Origin: Rhizobium sp.
Lineage (GTDB): Bacteria; Pseudomonadota; Alphaproteobacteria; Rhizobiales; Rhizobiaceae
Reading direction: 5' to 3'
Assembly (NCBI GenBank): GCA_027533385.1
Contig: JAPZUE010000051.1
Span: 62,001 to 126,000 of the forward strand
DNA length: 64,000 nucleotides
Below, piece after piece: positions 1-8,570 of this stretch. The position numbers were made by a program, and so were the translations under genes. Position 1 is the stretch's first letter, and every line of letters starts with the position of its first letter. Under the pieces are notes generated by a model. That model searched no databases. It had not been told where the DNA came from and was given only the letters and a program-made list of their open reading frames with translations.

Positions 1-589
1 CAGCCGGAGCGGCAGCGGCATCAGCCGGAGCGGCAGCAGCTGCATCCGGCGAGGGCAGCGGAACCGGGCTGTCTGCCATGGTGTGCAGATACATGATCAC
101 GTTGGCGCGCTCGTCATCCTTCTTGAGGCCGGCGAAACCCATCGATGTGCCAGGAATGTGCTGCTTCGGAGCAAGCAGGAACTCGTTCAGGTGATCCCAG
201 GTCCAGAGCTCGGTGCCGCCCTTCGAGAATTCGGTGATGGCAGCCGAATAGCTGAAGCCTTCATGCGAAGCGATCGGACGGTCGACAAGGCCATAGAGGT
301 TCGGGCCAACCTTGTTGGCGCCACCCTTGTCGACGGTGTGACAGCTTGCACACTTCTTGAACGAGGCTTCGCCTGCAGCCGCATCGGCGCTGGCGAGCAG
401 GACTGCGATCGGCACTGCGGCCACTTCGGGAGCCGCCTCGGCAGGTGCTGCCTCTTCGGCAACGATGGCAAAGCCTTCCTTCTCAGGCGTTTCCGAATGG
501 AAAATTCCCTCCGAAGCGATCGACACAGACATCAGGACGAAGACGGTGCCGAGAAAGGCACCCACGCCCATGTTGGTATAAGAGTTCAT
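1..589 (-). CDS. cycM: Membrane-anchored cytochrome c family protein (CycM-like), 3' end outside window
   Basis: Class I c-type cytochrome that probably carries electrons to a terminal oxidase in the periplasm. The protein starts MNSYTNMGVG at 587-589 and has one N-terminal hydrophobic segment (about residues 7-25) acting as an uncleaved anchor. A Glu/Ala/Pro-rich linker follows, then the haem site CASCH (Cys80, Cys83, His84) and a likely axial Met in IPGTSMGF near residue 150. The C-terminus is an Ala/Pro-rich tail still open at base 1, so the stop codon is not seen. It is divergent from kdsB. The call rests on the CXXCH motif plus the GPNLYG and PGTSM signatures of the CycM family. Confidence 0.9.
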   Translation of the reverse strand, partial: MNSYTNMGVGAFLGTVFVLMSVSIASEGIFHSETPEKEGFAIVAEEAAPAEAAPEVAAVPIAVLLASADAAAGEASFKKCASCHTVDKGGANKVGPNLYGLVDRPIASHEGFSYSAAITEFSKGGTELWTWDHLNEFLLAPKQHIPGTSMGFAGLKKDDERANVIMYLHTMADSPVPLPSPDAAAAAPADAAAAPA

Positions 590-744
590 CTGCAAAGCTC
601 CCCGTGCAGCCGGCCGATGAGCAACCGGACGATCTTGAAATCGCGCGGAACCTATGTCTTTTGCATAACACTTGCAACACGATTATGGTCCCGCAGCTGG
701 GACTATTTGACACTTCTGTGCGGTGATTTGAAGGGGTTACGGAC

Positions 745-1509
745 ATGAATGAAGGCAGAACTGCCAAAACCCTAGTCCTCATCCCCGCCCGCATGGCGTC
801 CACTCGACTTCCGGGCAAGCCTCTGGCCGATATTGCCGGTCTGCCGATGATCGTGCAGGTCGCAAAACGGGCTCACGAGGCCAATGTCGGGCGAATCATT
901 GTTGCCGTCGACGACCAGACTGTCTTCGACGCGGTCGAGTCTGCAGGCTTCGAGGTGGTGATGACGCGGAGCGACCACCAGTCGGGTTCCGACCGGATTT
1001 TCGAGGCGCTGACAAAGGTCGACCCCGACGGACAGGCCGAGATCATCATCAATGTGCAAGGTGACCTGCCGACGATCGATCCGCAGACGATCCGGGCGGC
1101 ATTGCGGCCGCTCGAAGACCCCGCCGTCGACATCGCGACGCTGACGGTGGAGATCGAGGACGAGCAGGAAAAGACCAATCCGAATGTGGTGAAGGTCGTC
1201 GGCTCGCCGCTTTCGGCCGACAGGCTTCGGGCACTCTATTTCACCCGCGCCACCGCACCGCACGGGGCCGGGCCGCTCTATCACCATATCGGGCTTTACG
1301 CCTATCGCCGGCAGGCGCTTGAACGCTTCGTGGCGCTCTCTCCCTCGACGCTTGAAAAACGCGAATCGCTCGAGCAGCTCCGGGCGCTCGAAGCCGGCAT
1401 GCGCATCGATGTCGAGGTGGTGAAGACCGTGCCGCTCGGCGTCGACACGCCTGCCGACCTCGAAAAGGCCCGTCTCATTCTTTCCGCATCCTCCAACGCA
1501 GGACACTGA
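745..1509 (+). CDS. kdsB: 3-deoxy-manno-octulosonate cytidylyltransferase
   Basis: Activates KDO as CMP-KDO for lipopolysaccharide inner-core synthesis in the cytoplasm. The 254-residue product has the family length. It carries the N-terminal nucleotide-binding motif PARMASTRLPGKPL (about residues 14-27) and the later motifs QGDLP and HIGLYAYRR typical of KdsB. It starts at ATG 745 after a short AAGGGG-type ribosome site. The stop is followed within 4 bases by pheA, which suggests co-transcription; kdsB-pheA is a familiar rhizobial pairing. Confidence 0.97.
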   Translation: MNEGRTAKTLVLIPARMASTRLPGKPLADIAGLPMIVQVAKRAHEANVGRIIVAVDDQTVFDAVESAGFEVVMTRSDHQSGSDRIFEALTKVDPDGQAEIIINVQGDLPTIDPQTIRAALRPLEDPAVDIATLTVEIEDEQEKTNPNVVKVVGSPLSADRLRALYFTRATAPHGAGPLYHHIGLYAYRRQALERFVALSPSTLEKRESLEQLRALEAGMRIDVEVVKTVPLGVDTPADLEKARLILSASSNAGH

Positions 1510-1513
1510 TCCC

Positions 1514-2365
1514 TTGGCACCGACGAACAAGATTTCCTTCCAGGGCGACTATGGCGCCAATTCCGACATGGCCTGCCGCGACATGTTCCCCGACATGGAG
1601 CCGCTGCCCTGCCCGACCTTCGAGGATGCCTTCGTGGCGCTGGAGACGGGCGAGGTGGATCTGGCGATGATCCCGATCGAGAATACGCTGGCGGGCCGCG
1701 TGGCCGACATCCACTATCTGCTGCCGCTCTCGCGCCTGCATATCGTCGGCGAGTATTTCATGCCGATCCGCTTCCAGCTTATGGTGCTGCCGGGCGTGAA
1801 GCTCGACGAGATCCGCACCGTGCACAGCCATATCCACGCGCTTGGGCAGTGCCGCAAGATCATACGCAGCCATGGCTGGAAGGCTGTTGTCGCCGGCGAT
1901 ACGGCTGGTGCGGCAAAGCTCGTCTCGGAAAAAGGCGACCGGACGATGGCGGCTCTCGCGCCCCGGCTTGCGGCCTCACTCTACGGGCTGGAGATCCTTG
2001 CCGAGAACGTTGAAGACTCCGAAAACAATGTGACCCGCTTCGTAGTGCTGTCGCGCGACGAGGACGAGCCGAAGCGCGCAAGCGCCGACGAGCGCTTCAT
2101 CACGACCTTCGTCTTCAATGTCCGCAACATTCCGGCGGCCCTCTACAAGGCGATGGGCGGGTTTGCGACGAACGGGGTCAACATGACCAAGCTCGAAAGC
2201 TACCAGATCGGCGGCAAGTTCATCGCCACCCAGTTCTACGCCGATATCGAGGGGCATCCGGACGATGCGCCGGTGAAGCGGGCGCTGGAAGAGCTGCGGT
2301 TCTTCTCGGAGAAAGTCCGCATCCTCGGCGTCTACAAGGCGCATCAGATGCGCGGCAAGCTTTGA
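1514..2365 (+). CDS. pheA: Prephenate dehydratase
   Basis: Converts prephenate to phenylpyruvate in phenylalanine biosynthesis. The 283-residue protein has an N-terminal PDT domain beginning ISFQGDYGANS, with the conserved NVTRFVVL (TRF) segment near residue 175. A C-terminal ACT regulatory domain follows (about residues 195-275, with KLESYQIGGKF) and would give feedback inhibition by phenylalanine. There is no chorismate mutase domain, so it is the monofunctional form. The start is a TTG at 1514 with AGGAC 9 bases upstream; no better ATG precedes the conserved N-terminus. It follows kdsB after 4 bases. Confidence 0.95.
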   Translation: MAPTNKISFQGDYGANSDMACRDMFPDMEPLPCPTFEDAFVALETGEVDLAMIPIENTLAGRVADIHYLLPLSRLHIVGEYFMPIRFQLMVLPGVKLDEIRTVHSHIHALGQCRKIIRSHGWKAVVAGDTAGAAKLVSEKGDRTMAALAPRLAASLYGLEILAENVEDSENNVTRFVVLSRDEDEPKRASADERFITTFVFNVRNIPAALYKAMGGFATNGVNMTKLESYQIGGKFIATQFYADIEGHPDDAPVKRALEELRFFSEKVRILGVYKAHQMRGKL

Positions 2366-2385
2366 GTTGACGCAAAGAGGGCGGC

Positions 2386-3345
2386 TTAGTGCCGCCACTC
2401 GTACCAGTCTTCGATCAGGCGACGGGCGATCGTGCCCTTTATCGGCAGGGTCCTGCCATCGGCTGAACCTTCCGACAGCATTTGACCGATCTCCGCGCGG
2501 GTGAACCAGCGGCAGTCTTCGAGTTCCGTCGTGTCGAAGGTGATGTCGAAGTCTGTGGCCTCACCGTAACAGCCAATCATCAGCTGGTGCGGCATCGGCC
2601 AGGGCTGGGAGGCGTGATAGCGGACGCGGCCGACGGTGATGCCCGACTCCTCGCGCGTTTCGCGCCGCACGGCGTTTTCGATCGTTTCGCCCGGTTCGAC
2701 GAAGCCGGCGAGCGAGGAATACATGCCCGCCGGAAAGCGCGGGCTGCGGCCCATCAGGCAGCGATCCTTCTTCTCGTCGACGACCAGCATGATGGCGACC
2801 GGATCGGTTCGCGGGAAGATTTCGTGGCTGCAGGCGGTGCATTTGCGCTTGTAGCCGCCGATGAGGGTTTCCATCGTGCCGCCACAGCGACCGCAAAACT
2901 TGTTGTCTGCATTCCAGCGCAGGAGGCTGAGGGCCTGGGCGACTTCGCCCAAGAGTTCGTCACCAACAAGCGCATCGCGGAACAGCGCGCGGGGGTCCGC
3001 CGGCTTGTAGTGGGCGGCAAGTGCTTCCGGCGGCACGTTGACGGGAACTGCGAGACGCGGCTCGCCTGACGGCTGGTGGCCGAGAAGGATCGCATCATCG
3101 AAGTTCGGCTGGAGATCCGCCAGCTCGTAAGGAGCAAACAGCGGATCGAGCACCTGACCATCATGCTTCAGGACCAGCTGCGTGCCGGAGAAGGCGAGAA
3201 TATGCGTACCCTCTACCTTCAGCGCCCTTTCGAGCGAGGTCTCGTCGCGGTGCTCGCTGTCACGATCAAGGCCATTGCCCGAGAAGGCCGTGAGTTCGCT
3301 GGGTTCGAGATGCGGGGCGCGGTTGAGGAAAATCGAATTCTTCAT
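2386..3345 (-). CDS. nudC: NAD(+) diphosphatase (Nudix hydrolase)
   Basis: Hydrolyses NAD(H) to NMN(H) and AMP and, in this family, can remove NAD caps from RNA. The 319-residue protein has the NudC layout: an N-terminal domain, then a four-cysteine zinc ribbon CGRCGG...CTAC (about residues 150-170), then the Nudix box GFVEPGETIENAVRRETREE with a downstream SQPWPMPHQLM motif characteristic of NudC rather than other Nudix enzymes. Its ATG overlaps the stop of the upstream HIT gene by 4 bases (ATGA), implying translational coupling. Confidence 0.96.
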   Translation of the reverse strand: MKNSIFLNRAPHLEPSELTAFSGNGLDRDSEHRDETSLERALKVEGTHILAFSGTQLVLKHDGQVLDPLFAPYELADLQPNFDDAILLGHQPSGEPRLAVPVNVPPEALAAHYKPADPRALFRDALVGDELLGEVAQALSLLRWNADNKFCGRCGGTMETLIGGYKRKCTACSHEIFPRTDPVAIMLVVDEKKDRCLMGRSPRFPAGMYSSLAGFVEPGETIENAVRRETREESGITVGRVRYHASQPWPMPHQLMIGCYGEATDFDITFDTTELEDCRWFTRAEIGQMLSEGSADGRTLPIKGTIARRLIEDWYEWRH

Positions 3346-3749
3346 TGGAATGCTTCAAGTATCCTGTGCTTCATGGCCTCGAAGGCCTTTTCCTCATAGG
3401 GGACCGGCTGTCCGAACCCCCAGATCGGGCCGGGCCAGTTCGGGTCATTTTCGCTGCGCGCGACGACATGCACGTGAAGCTGACGGACGATATTGCCGAT
3501 CGCGGCGATGTTGATCTTCGCGGCACCGGTCGCCTTCTTCAGCGCTGCCGCAACCGTCACCTGCTCCAGCGCAAGGGCGGCCTGATCGAGTGGTGTCAGG
3601 TCGAAGATTTCCGAAACGTCAGGACGTTGCGGGACCAGAATCAGCCAGGGCCAGCGGCTGTCCCTTGCCAGACGGAGGTCGCAGAGGTCGAGTTTCAGGA
3701 TCGAGACACTGTCCCTGGCGAGACGGTCATCGAGGGTAAAAGGCTGCAA
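3342..3749 (-). CDS. HIT domain protein
   Basis: Histidine-triad superfamily protein, probably a nucleotide hydrolase or transferase; the substrate is unknown. The active-site strand reads QLHVHVV, so the first His of the classical HxHxHxx triad is Gln while the central nucleophilic His is kept. I place the start at a TTG (3747-3749, LQPFTLDDRLARDS) because GGAGAG lies 7 bases upstream and longer readings run into the SRP RNA gene. The product is 135 residues, normal for the family. It is coupled to nudC through an ATGA overlap, suggesting a joint role in nucleotide housekeeping. Confidence 0.85.
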   Translation of the reverse strand: MQPFTLDDRLARDSVSILKLDLCDLRLARDSRWPWLILVPQRPDVSEIFDLTPLDQAALALEQVTVAAALKKATGAAKINIAAIGNIVRQLHVHVVARSENDPNWPGPIWGFGQPVPYEEKAFEAMKHRILEAFQ

Positions 3750-3803
3750 GGTGTTTCTCTCCGTAACGTTTTGATCGAGGCTAGCAGTTTTTTCAGCGCT
3801 TGG

Positions 3804-3833
3804 CTTGCATTTGGCGACGTTATTGCCGATATG
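3804..3833 (+). promoter_or_regulatory. Predicted sigma-70 promoter of the SRP RNA gene
   Basis: CTTGCA (3804-3809) and GATATG (3828-3833) are separated by 18 bases, giving a start near 3839, which coincides with the first paired base of the SRP RNA. The match to the alphaproteobacterial CTTGAC / TATAAT pattern is by eye only. Confidence 0.5.
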
Positions 3834-3837
3834 TCTC

Positions 3838-3938
3838 CTCGGGAGGTTGGTGGTGGACGAGCCACTCGCCAACCGGGTCAGGTCCGGAAGGAAGCAGCCC
3901 TAACGAGCGCGGCACGGGTCATCGTGCCAGCCTCCCAC
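3838..3938 (+). ncRNA. ffs: Signal recognition particle RNA (small bacterial 4.5S type)
   Basis: RNA component of the signal recognition particle, which with Ffh targets nascent membrane proteins. The apical domain is unmistakable: GGTCAGGTCCGGAAGGAAGC followed by AGCCCTAA (about 3876-3904), i.e. the conserved GGAA tetraloop and asymmetric internal loop. The ends pair as a long hairpin, with GGGAGGTTGG at 3841-3850 against CCAGCCTCCC near 3928-3937. It lies directly upstream of dnaX, as in many alphaproteobacteria. Ends are estimated from the pairing. Confidence 0.95.
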
Positions 3939-4018
3939 CTCATCTTCATTTCCGGCCTTTGTTTCCGACAGGGGCCGTGCCATGCCCGGATGCGGGCGAC
4001 GGAGAAGCTGGCAACGCG

Positions 4019-5899
4019 ATGAGCGATTTCGAGCCGATTGCAGAGGCCAAGCCCGCCCCCGGCGGCTACCGCGTTCTCGCCCGCAAATATCGCCCCAAGG
4101 ATTTCACGGACCTGATGGTCGGCCAGGAGCCGATGGTGCGGACGCTGACCAATGCGTTCGAGACCGGCCGCATCGCGCAAGCCTATATGCTGACCGGTGT
4201 GCGCGGGGTGGGCAAGACGACCACGGCCCGTATTCTGGCACGCGCGCTCAACTACAAGACTTCAGAGATCGACAAGCCGACAATCGACCTTCGCATCCCC
4301 GGCGAACATTGCCAGGCGATCATGGAAGGCCGGCATGTCGACGTGATCGAGATGGACGCCGCCTCGCATACCGGTATCGACGATATCAGAGAGATCATCG
4401 AGCAGGTGCGCTACCGCCCGGTTTCGGCGCGCTACAAGGTCTACATCATCGACGAAGTGCACATGCTGTCGACGGCGGCCTTCAACGGTTTGCTGAAGAC
4501 GCTCGAAGAGCCGCCGGAGCATGTAAAATTCATCTTCGCGACGACCGAAATCCGCAAGGTCCCGATCACCGTCCTCTCCCGCTGCCAGCGATTCGACCTG
4601 CGCCGGATCAGCGCCGGCGATCTCGTCGGGCTTTTCTCGACAATCGCGTCGAAGGAAGGCATCGAGGCGGACGAAGACGCGCTGGCGATGATCGCGCGCG
4701 CCGCCGAAGGCTCGGCCCGTGACGGTCTTTCGCTGCTCGATCAGGCGATCGCTCATGGCGGCGGGGCCGTGCATGCCGATGCCGTGCGCGCCATGCTGGG
4801 TCTCGCAGACCGGGCCCGTATCGTCGATCTGTTCGAGCATATCGTCCGCGGTGATGTGGCGGCTGCCCTTTCCGAATTCGGCAGCCAATACGAGGCGGGC
4901 GCGAACCCGACCGTCGTTCTGACCGATCTTGCCGACTTCACCCATCTGGTGACCAGGCTCAAATACATTCCCTCTGCCGCGCAGGATCCTTCGCTGTCCG
5001 AAGTCGAGCGTATCAGGGGTGCGGAACTCGCCGACAGCGTGGCGGTGACGACGCTGTCGCGCATGTGGCAGATGCTGCTCAAGGGCATTCCCGAAGCCGA
5101 GGCCTCCTCGCGACCGGCGGGTGCCGCCGAGATGGTGCTGATCCGGCTGGCGCATGCCGCGCATCTGCCTTCACCCGAGGATGCGGCACGGCGCCTGCTT
5201 GAGCTTTCCAATGGCGATGGCGGAGCAGAGCGCGGGCCATCCGCACCCCGTCCGAACGGCGGCGGCGGTGGCGCTTCGATGGCCATGCGGGTGCAGGCCG
5301 TTTCTCAAGCATCGCCAGACAGCGCTCCGCGCCCGGCGATGAGCCAGCCCGTTGCACATCTGCAGAGTGTGCCGGCGGGCGACGCGTTGCCGCAAGGCAT
5401 GGAGCGGCGGGAAGCCAAGGTCAAGGACGCGCCGATCCCGGGCGTCCGCGTGGAGACGCTCGACGATATCGCCGATCTTTGCACCAAGAACCGGGCACCG
5501 GTGCTGCGTGCCCAGCTGCGCCAGTTCGTGCATCTCGTGAAGATCGAGCCGGGCCGGCTGGAAATCCGGCTGGAATCGCAATGCCCGCCGACGATCGTCA
5601 ACGAGCTGAAGATGAAGCTCAGCGAGTGGACCGGCGTGAACTGGTGGGTGACGCTGTCCAACGAGGCAGGCGCACCGACGCTGGTCGAGGTGGAAAAATC
5701 GGCGCGCGAGGCAAGACTTCTCGACGCGCGGCAGGATCCTGATGTGGCCGCGATCCTAGCGCGCTTTCCCGGCGCCAAGATCACCGATGTGAGGATCAAG
5801 GCGGCGGCGATCGAGGATGACGATATCGTTGCGGCACCGCCGGCCGCGGCGGAATCCGCCGATGGTGACATCCTGCCGGGCGACGACATCGAATTCTAG
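4019..5899 (+). CDS. dnaX: DNA polymerase III subunit gamma/tau
   Basis: Clamp-loader ATPase that assembles the sliding clamp and organises the replicative polymerase. The 626-residue protein has Walker A GVRGVGKTT, the DEVHML Walker B, the LSRCQRF sensor/arginine-finger region, and a C-terminal tau-like domain (about residues 470-626). The start is ATG 4019 (MSDFEPIAEAKP) with GGAGAAG upstream; the open frame extends further 5' only through the SRP RNA gene. The four-cysteine zinc module usual between Walker A and B in other bacteria is missing here, apart from one Cys in GEHC. Confidence 0.96.
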   Translation: MSDFEPIAEAKPAPGGYRVLARKYRPKDFTDLMVGQEPMVRTLTNAFETGRIAQAYMLTGVRGVGKTTTARILARALNYKTSEIDKPTIDLRIPGEHCQAIMEGRHVDVIEMDAASHTGIDDIREIIEQVRYRPVSARYKVYIIDEVHMLSTAAFNGLLKTLEEPPEHVKFIFATTEIRKVPITVLSRCQRFDLRRISAGDLVGLFSTIASKEGIEADEDALAMIARAAEGSARDGLSLLDQAIAHGGGAVHADAVRAMLGLADRARIVDLFEHIVRGDVAAALSEFGSQYEAGANPTVVLTDLADFTHLVTRLKYIPSAAQDPSLSEVERIRGAELADSVAVTTLSRMWQMLLKGIPEAEASSRPAGAAEMVLIRLAHAAHLPSPEDAARRLLELSNGDGGAERGPSAPRPNGGGGGASMAMRVQAVSQASPDSAPRPAMSQPVAHLQSVPAGDALPQGMERREAKVKDAPIPGVRVETLDDIADLCTKNRAPVLRAQLRQFVHLVKIEPGRLEIRLESQCPPTIVNELKMKLSEWTGVNWWVTLSNEAGAPTLVEVEKSAREARLLDARQDPDVAAILARFPGAKITDVRIKAAAIEDDDIVAAPPAAAESADGDILPGDDIEF

Positions 5900-5948
5900 G
5901 GTTTGAAGCCCTCCCCGCAGAACACGACAACAATCCAAGGTGACGGTA

Positions 5949-6272
5949 ATGCGCGACATCATGGGCATGATGGGCAAGGTCAAGGAAATGCAGTCGAAGA
6001 TGGAGAAGATGCAGGCGGAAATCGCCTCGCTCGAAATCGAGGGCAAGTCCGGCGGCGGCCTGGTGACCGTGGTGCTGACCGGCAAGGGCGAGATGCGCAG
6101 CATCAAGATCGACCCCTCGCTCTTCAAGGAAGACGACGTCGAGATCCTCGAAGACCTGGTCGTTGCTGCCCACAAGGACGCCAAGGACAAGGGCGAAGCC
6201 CAGGCGCAGGAAAAGATGGCGGCACTGACCGCCGGCATCCCGCTGCCACCGGGTATGAAGTTCCCGTTCTGA
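5949..6272 (+). CDS. YbaB/EbfC family nucleoid-associated protein
   Basis: Small dimeric DNA-binding protein of the YbaB/EbfC family, normally encoded between dnaX and recR. The 107-residue product begins MRDIMGMMGKVKEMQ, with a coiled helix of alternating Lys/Met/Glu followed by the family core SGGGLVTVVLTGKGEMRSIKID and the C-terminal GMKFPF. I prefer ATG 5949 over the upstream GTG 5940 because AAGGTG sits 6 bases before it. It follows dnaX by 49 bases and is probably co-transcribed. Confidence 0.93.
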   Translation: MRDIMGMMGKVKEMQSKMEKMQAEIASLEIEGKSGGGLVTVVLTGKGEMRSIKIDPSLFKEDDVEILEDLVVAAHKDAKDKGEAQAQEKMAALTAGIPLPPGMKFPF

Positions 6273-6284
6273 TCAGGAGGGCTG

Positions 6285-6311
6285 ATCGGGTCTGTCAGCG
6301 ATAGACCCGAT
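6285..6311. terminator. Hairpin between convergent genes
   Basis: A perfect 9-bp stem, ATCGGGTCT (6285-6293) with AGACCCGAT (6303-6311), lies just after ybaB and overlaps the end of the convergent hydrolase gene. There is no U-tract on either side, so it is a weak or Rho-assisted terminator at best. Confidence 0.4.
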
Positions 6312-7185
6312 TACCCCAGGGATTTTCCCCGTCGCGCAGAAACACGAGGCTCTGACGCCAGAAGCCATCCTGATGGCGGGCGTGGAAGAGATCGAAGTGT
6401 CCGACCCGGTCAAAACCGAGGTCTTCTGGTGCGAGCATCACCTTGGTAACGGTCGAGCGGCTGTAATAGCGCATGGCCCGCTTGACCGCCTTCGGGGTGG
6501 CGATCTCATCATCCGACATGGTGACGCTGAGGATCGGGCCGCTTGCGGTGGCGAAACGGTCCCACATGACTTCGGCGGCCTCGCGCGACAGGCCCTGCTC
6601 CGCCCTGCCCTGCTGTAGACCCCAGCCATAGGCGACGCCTTTTGGCAGATCCTCCAGCCAGCCGAGACGCTTGCCGGGAAAGTGCCCGAGCGCCAGGGTG
6701 ATGGCTGGCATCGCGACGTGCCATTTCAGAAACAGCGGCAAGCGGCGTTTCAGCCTGTAGTCGCCCCAATAGCCATACTGGCCACCGACCGAAAGCATGG
6801 CCGAGACGCGCCCGACTGCCGGCGAATAGCCGGGCAGGAAGCCGCCGATGCTGTGGCCGACGACAAGGACACGTCCCGTCGCGTCTTCCTGCAAGGCATG
6901 GCGAAGGGCCGTGTCGAAATCCCGCCCGCCCCATTGCCGCCAGGTGAAGGTCGAGCCATGCAAGCTTTCGGGGCGGGAGAAGCCTATGCCGCGGTAATCG
7001 TAGGTGAGGACGCAGAAGCCGTTTGCCGCGAGATAGGCGGCGTAACGGTGGTAATAGCGGGCCTGGACGCCGGTTGCCGGATTGACGATGACAGTTGCGA
7101 CAGGTGTCCCTTCAGCTGACCGCCACCAATGACCGGTCAGCCGCACGCCATCGGCTGCGGTCAGCTCTGTTCTCCTCGGGTCCAT
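6295..7185 (-). CDS. Alpha/beta hydrolase, serine-type
   Basis: Predicted soluble alpha/beta-fold hydrolase of unknown substrate. The 296-residue protein has the nucleophile elbow GHSIGG (about residues 103-108), an upstream DYRGIGFS oxyanion-type segment, and a C-terminal HFDLFHAR that would supply the catalytic His. It resembles the cluster of short bacterial hydrolases annotated as alpha/beta hydrolase or predicted esterase. The start is ATG 7183-7185 (MDPRRTEL) preceded by GGAGGAGTG, an almost perfect ribosome site. It sits with the MOSC gene on the minus strand between ybaB and recR. Confidence 0.8.
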   Translation of the reverse strand: MDPRRTELTAADGVRLTGHWWRSAEGTPVATVIVNPATGVQARYYHRYAAYLAANGFCVLTYDYRGIGFSRPESLHGSTFTWRQWGGRDFDTALRHALQEDATGRVLVVGHSIGGFLPGYSPAVGRVSAMLSVGGQYGYWGDYRLKRRLPLFLKWHVAMPAITLALGHFPGKRLGWLEDLPKGVAYGWGLQQGRAEQGLSREAAEVMWDRFATASGPILSVTMSDDEIATPKAVKRAMRYYSRSTVTKVMLAPEDLGFDRVGHFDLFHARHQDGFWRQSLVFLRDGENPWGNRVYR

Positions 7186-7265
7186 CACTCCTCCACTCCG
7201 GGCGGCATGATGGCGAGAGGCGATCAAGGGGTAAAGCCGTGAATACTAAGACCTTCGGCGGATGT

Positions 7266-7886
7266 TCACATCTCGCCGGCCCGGATCGCGTCGCGGACCT
7301 TGTAGTGGACGGGAGCAGCCAGATACCGGGCGCGATCGGTTTCGCTCAACTTGCGACCGAAGGTCGCCATCATCTCGCGCATGGTGACGCGGTCGCCGCT
7401 CCAGGGCGTGAATTCGACGGATTGGCCGGCTTCGACCATGCCACCCTGCAGCACCCGCGCATAGGCACCCGGGCGGGCAGCGCGGGTGTAGCGCTTGACG
7501 ATGGTCGGATCGCCCATCTTGGCGGCGAAGGTGGCGCAGGGCATGCGAGCGGAGGTGACTTCCAAGAGCACCTCACCGATGGCCAGCCTGTCGCCTGCCG
7601 CCAGCATGGCGCTTTCCAGACCCTCGATCACGAGGTTTTCGCCGAATGTGCCATAGGGCAGATCGCGGCCGAGTTCGGCCTGCCACCAGTCGAGATCGAT
7701 GGAGCCCTCGATATAGACGGCCTGATCGACGCCTCCATGATGCTTGCGGTTGAGGATCGCGTCGCCAACGAGGCCCTCGGCGTCGACCATGATCGGACCC
7801 TGGATGGCGAGCTTGTTGATGCCGGTCTTGTATTTCTTGCCGGGCAGGATCTCGGGTCGACCCAGGCAGACAGCGAGGATTTTCAT
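7266..7886 (-). CDS. MOSC domain protein
   Basis: MOSC (molybdenum cofactor sulfurase C-terminal) domain protein resembling YiiM; the family handles pterin-molybdenum cofactor or sulfur-carrying cysteine chemistry, but the specific role is unknown. The 206-residue product starts MKILAVCLGRPEIL and carries the family motifs KHHGGVDQAVY, YGTFGENLV and the conserved Cys in SARMPCATFAAK. The stop lies 80 bases upstream of the hydrolase start. It diverges from recR with a 55-base gap. Confidence 0.88.
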   Translation of the reverse strand: MKILAVCLGRPEILPGKKYKTGINKLAIQGPIMVDAEGLVGDAILNRKHHGGVDQAVYIEGSIDLDWWQAELGRDLPYGTFGENLVIEGLESAMLAAGDRLAIGEVLLEVTSARMPCATFAAKMGDPTIVKRYTRAARPGAYARVLQGGMVEAGQSVEFTPWSGDRVTMREMMATFGRKLSETDRARYLAAPVHYKVRDAIRAGEM

Positions 7887-7941
7887 TTCACGCACCCTTC
7901 GGCGATTCCGTTCTTTGACTATATGGGCTAGAAACGCGGCC

Positions 7942-8547
7942 ATGGCAAAACGAGTCACCGGCCCCGAAATCGAGAAACTCATCCAGCTTCTGGCGAAGGT
8001 GCCGGGGCTTGGACCACGCTCGGCGCGGCGCGCGGCGCTGCATCTGATCAAGAAGAAGGACCAGCTTCTGGGACCCTTGGGTCACGCGATGGGCGAGGCC
8101 TATGACAAGGTGAAGATCTGCTCCTGCTGCGGTAATGTCGACACCGTCGATCCCTGCACCGTCTGCACTGACGTCGCTCGCGACCAGACGGTGATCATCG
8201 TCGTCGAGGATGTCTCCGACCTCTGGGCGCTGGAACGCGCAGCCGCGATGAATGCGGCCTATCACGTGCTGGGCGGCACGCTGTCGCCGCTCGACGGGAT
8301 CGGGCCCGATGATCTCAACATCAAGGGGCTGATCGGCCGGGTGGCGAAGGGCGGTATCCGCGAGATCATCATCGCTGTTAATGCCACCGTCGAGGGCCAG
8401 ACCACAGCACACTATATAACCGACCACCTGACGGGGCTGGACGTGAAGATCACGCGGCTTGCGCATGGCGTGCCCGTCGGGGGCGAGCTCGACTATCTGG
8501 ATGAGGGCACATTGTCTGCGGCGCTGCGCGCCCGGACGGCAATCTGA
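7942..8547 (+). CDS. recR: Recombination mediator RecR
   Basis: Recombinational DNA repair protein that works with RecO/RecF to load RecA. The 201-residue protein has an N-terminal helix-hairpin-helix region (LAKVPGLGPRSARRAALHL), the C4 zinc finger CSCC...CTVC (about residues 57-72), and the Toprim domain starting TVIIVVEDVSDLWALE. The ATG at 7942 is fixed by the family N-terminus MAKRVTGPEIEKLI. In many bacteria recR directly follows ybaB; here two opposite-strand genes intervene. Confidence 0.97.
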   Translation: MAKRVTGPEIEKLIQLLAKVPGLGPRSARRAALHLIKKKDQLLGPLGHAMGEAYDKVKICSCCGNVDTVDPCTVCTDVARDQTVIIVVEDVSDLWALERAAAMNAAYHVLGGTLSPLDGIGPDDLNIKGLIGRVAKGGIREIIIAVNATVEGQTTAHYITDHLTGLDVKITRLAHGVPVGGELDYLDEGTLSAALRARTAI

Positions 8548-8570
8548 CGGTTTTGCGGGAGGAAAGATCG

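Noticed and set aside
1..60. Repeated GGAGCGGCAGC units at the window start
   Set aside because: They encode the Ala/Pro-rich tail of the cytochrome c protein; imperfect and coding.
3750..3872. Longer start for the HIT protein at 3872
   Set aside because: The extension would cross the SRP RNA gene and its promoter and has no conservation; a TTG with a good ribosome site fits the family start.
5690..5700. A-rich run as a programmed frameshift site in dnaX
   Set aside because: The tract is too short (GGAAAAATC) and no following hairpin is clear, so I do not claim a gamma product.
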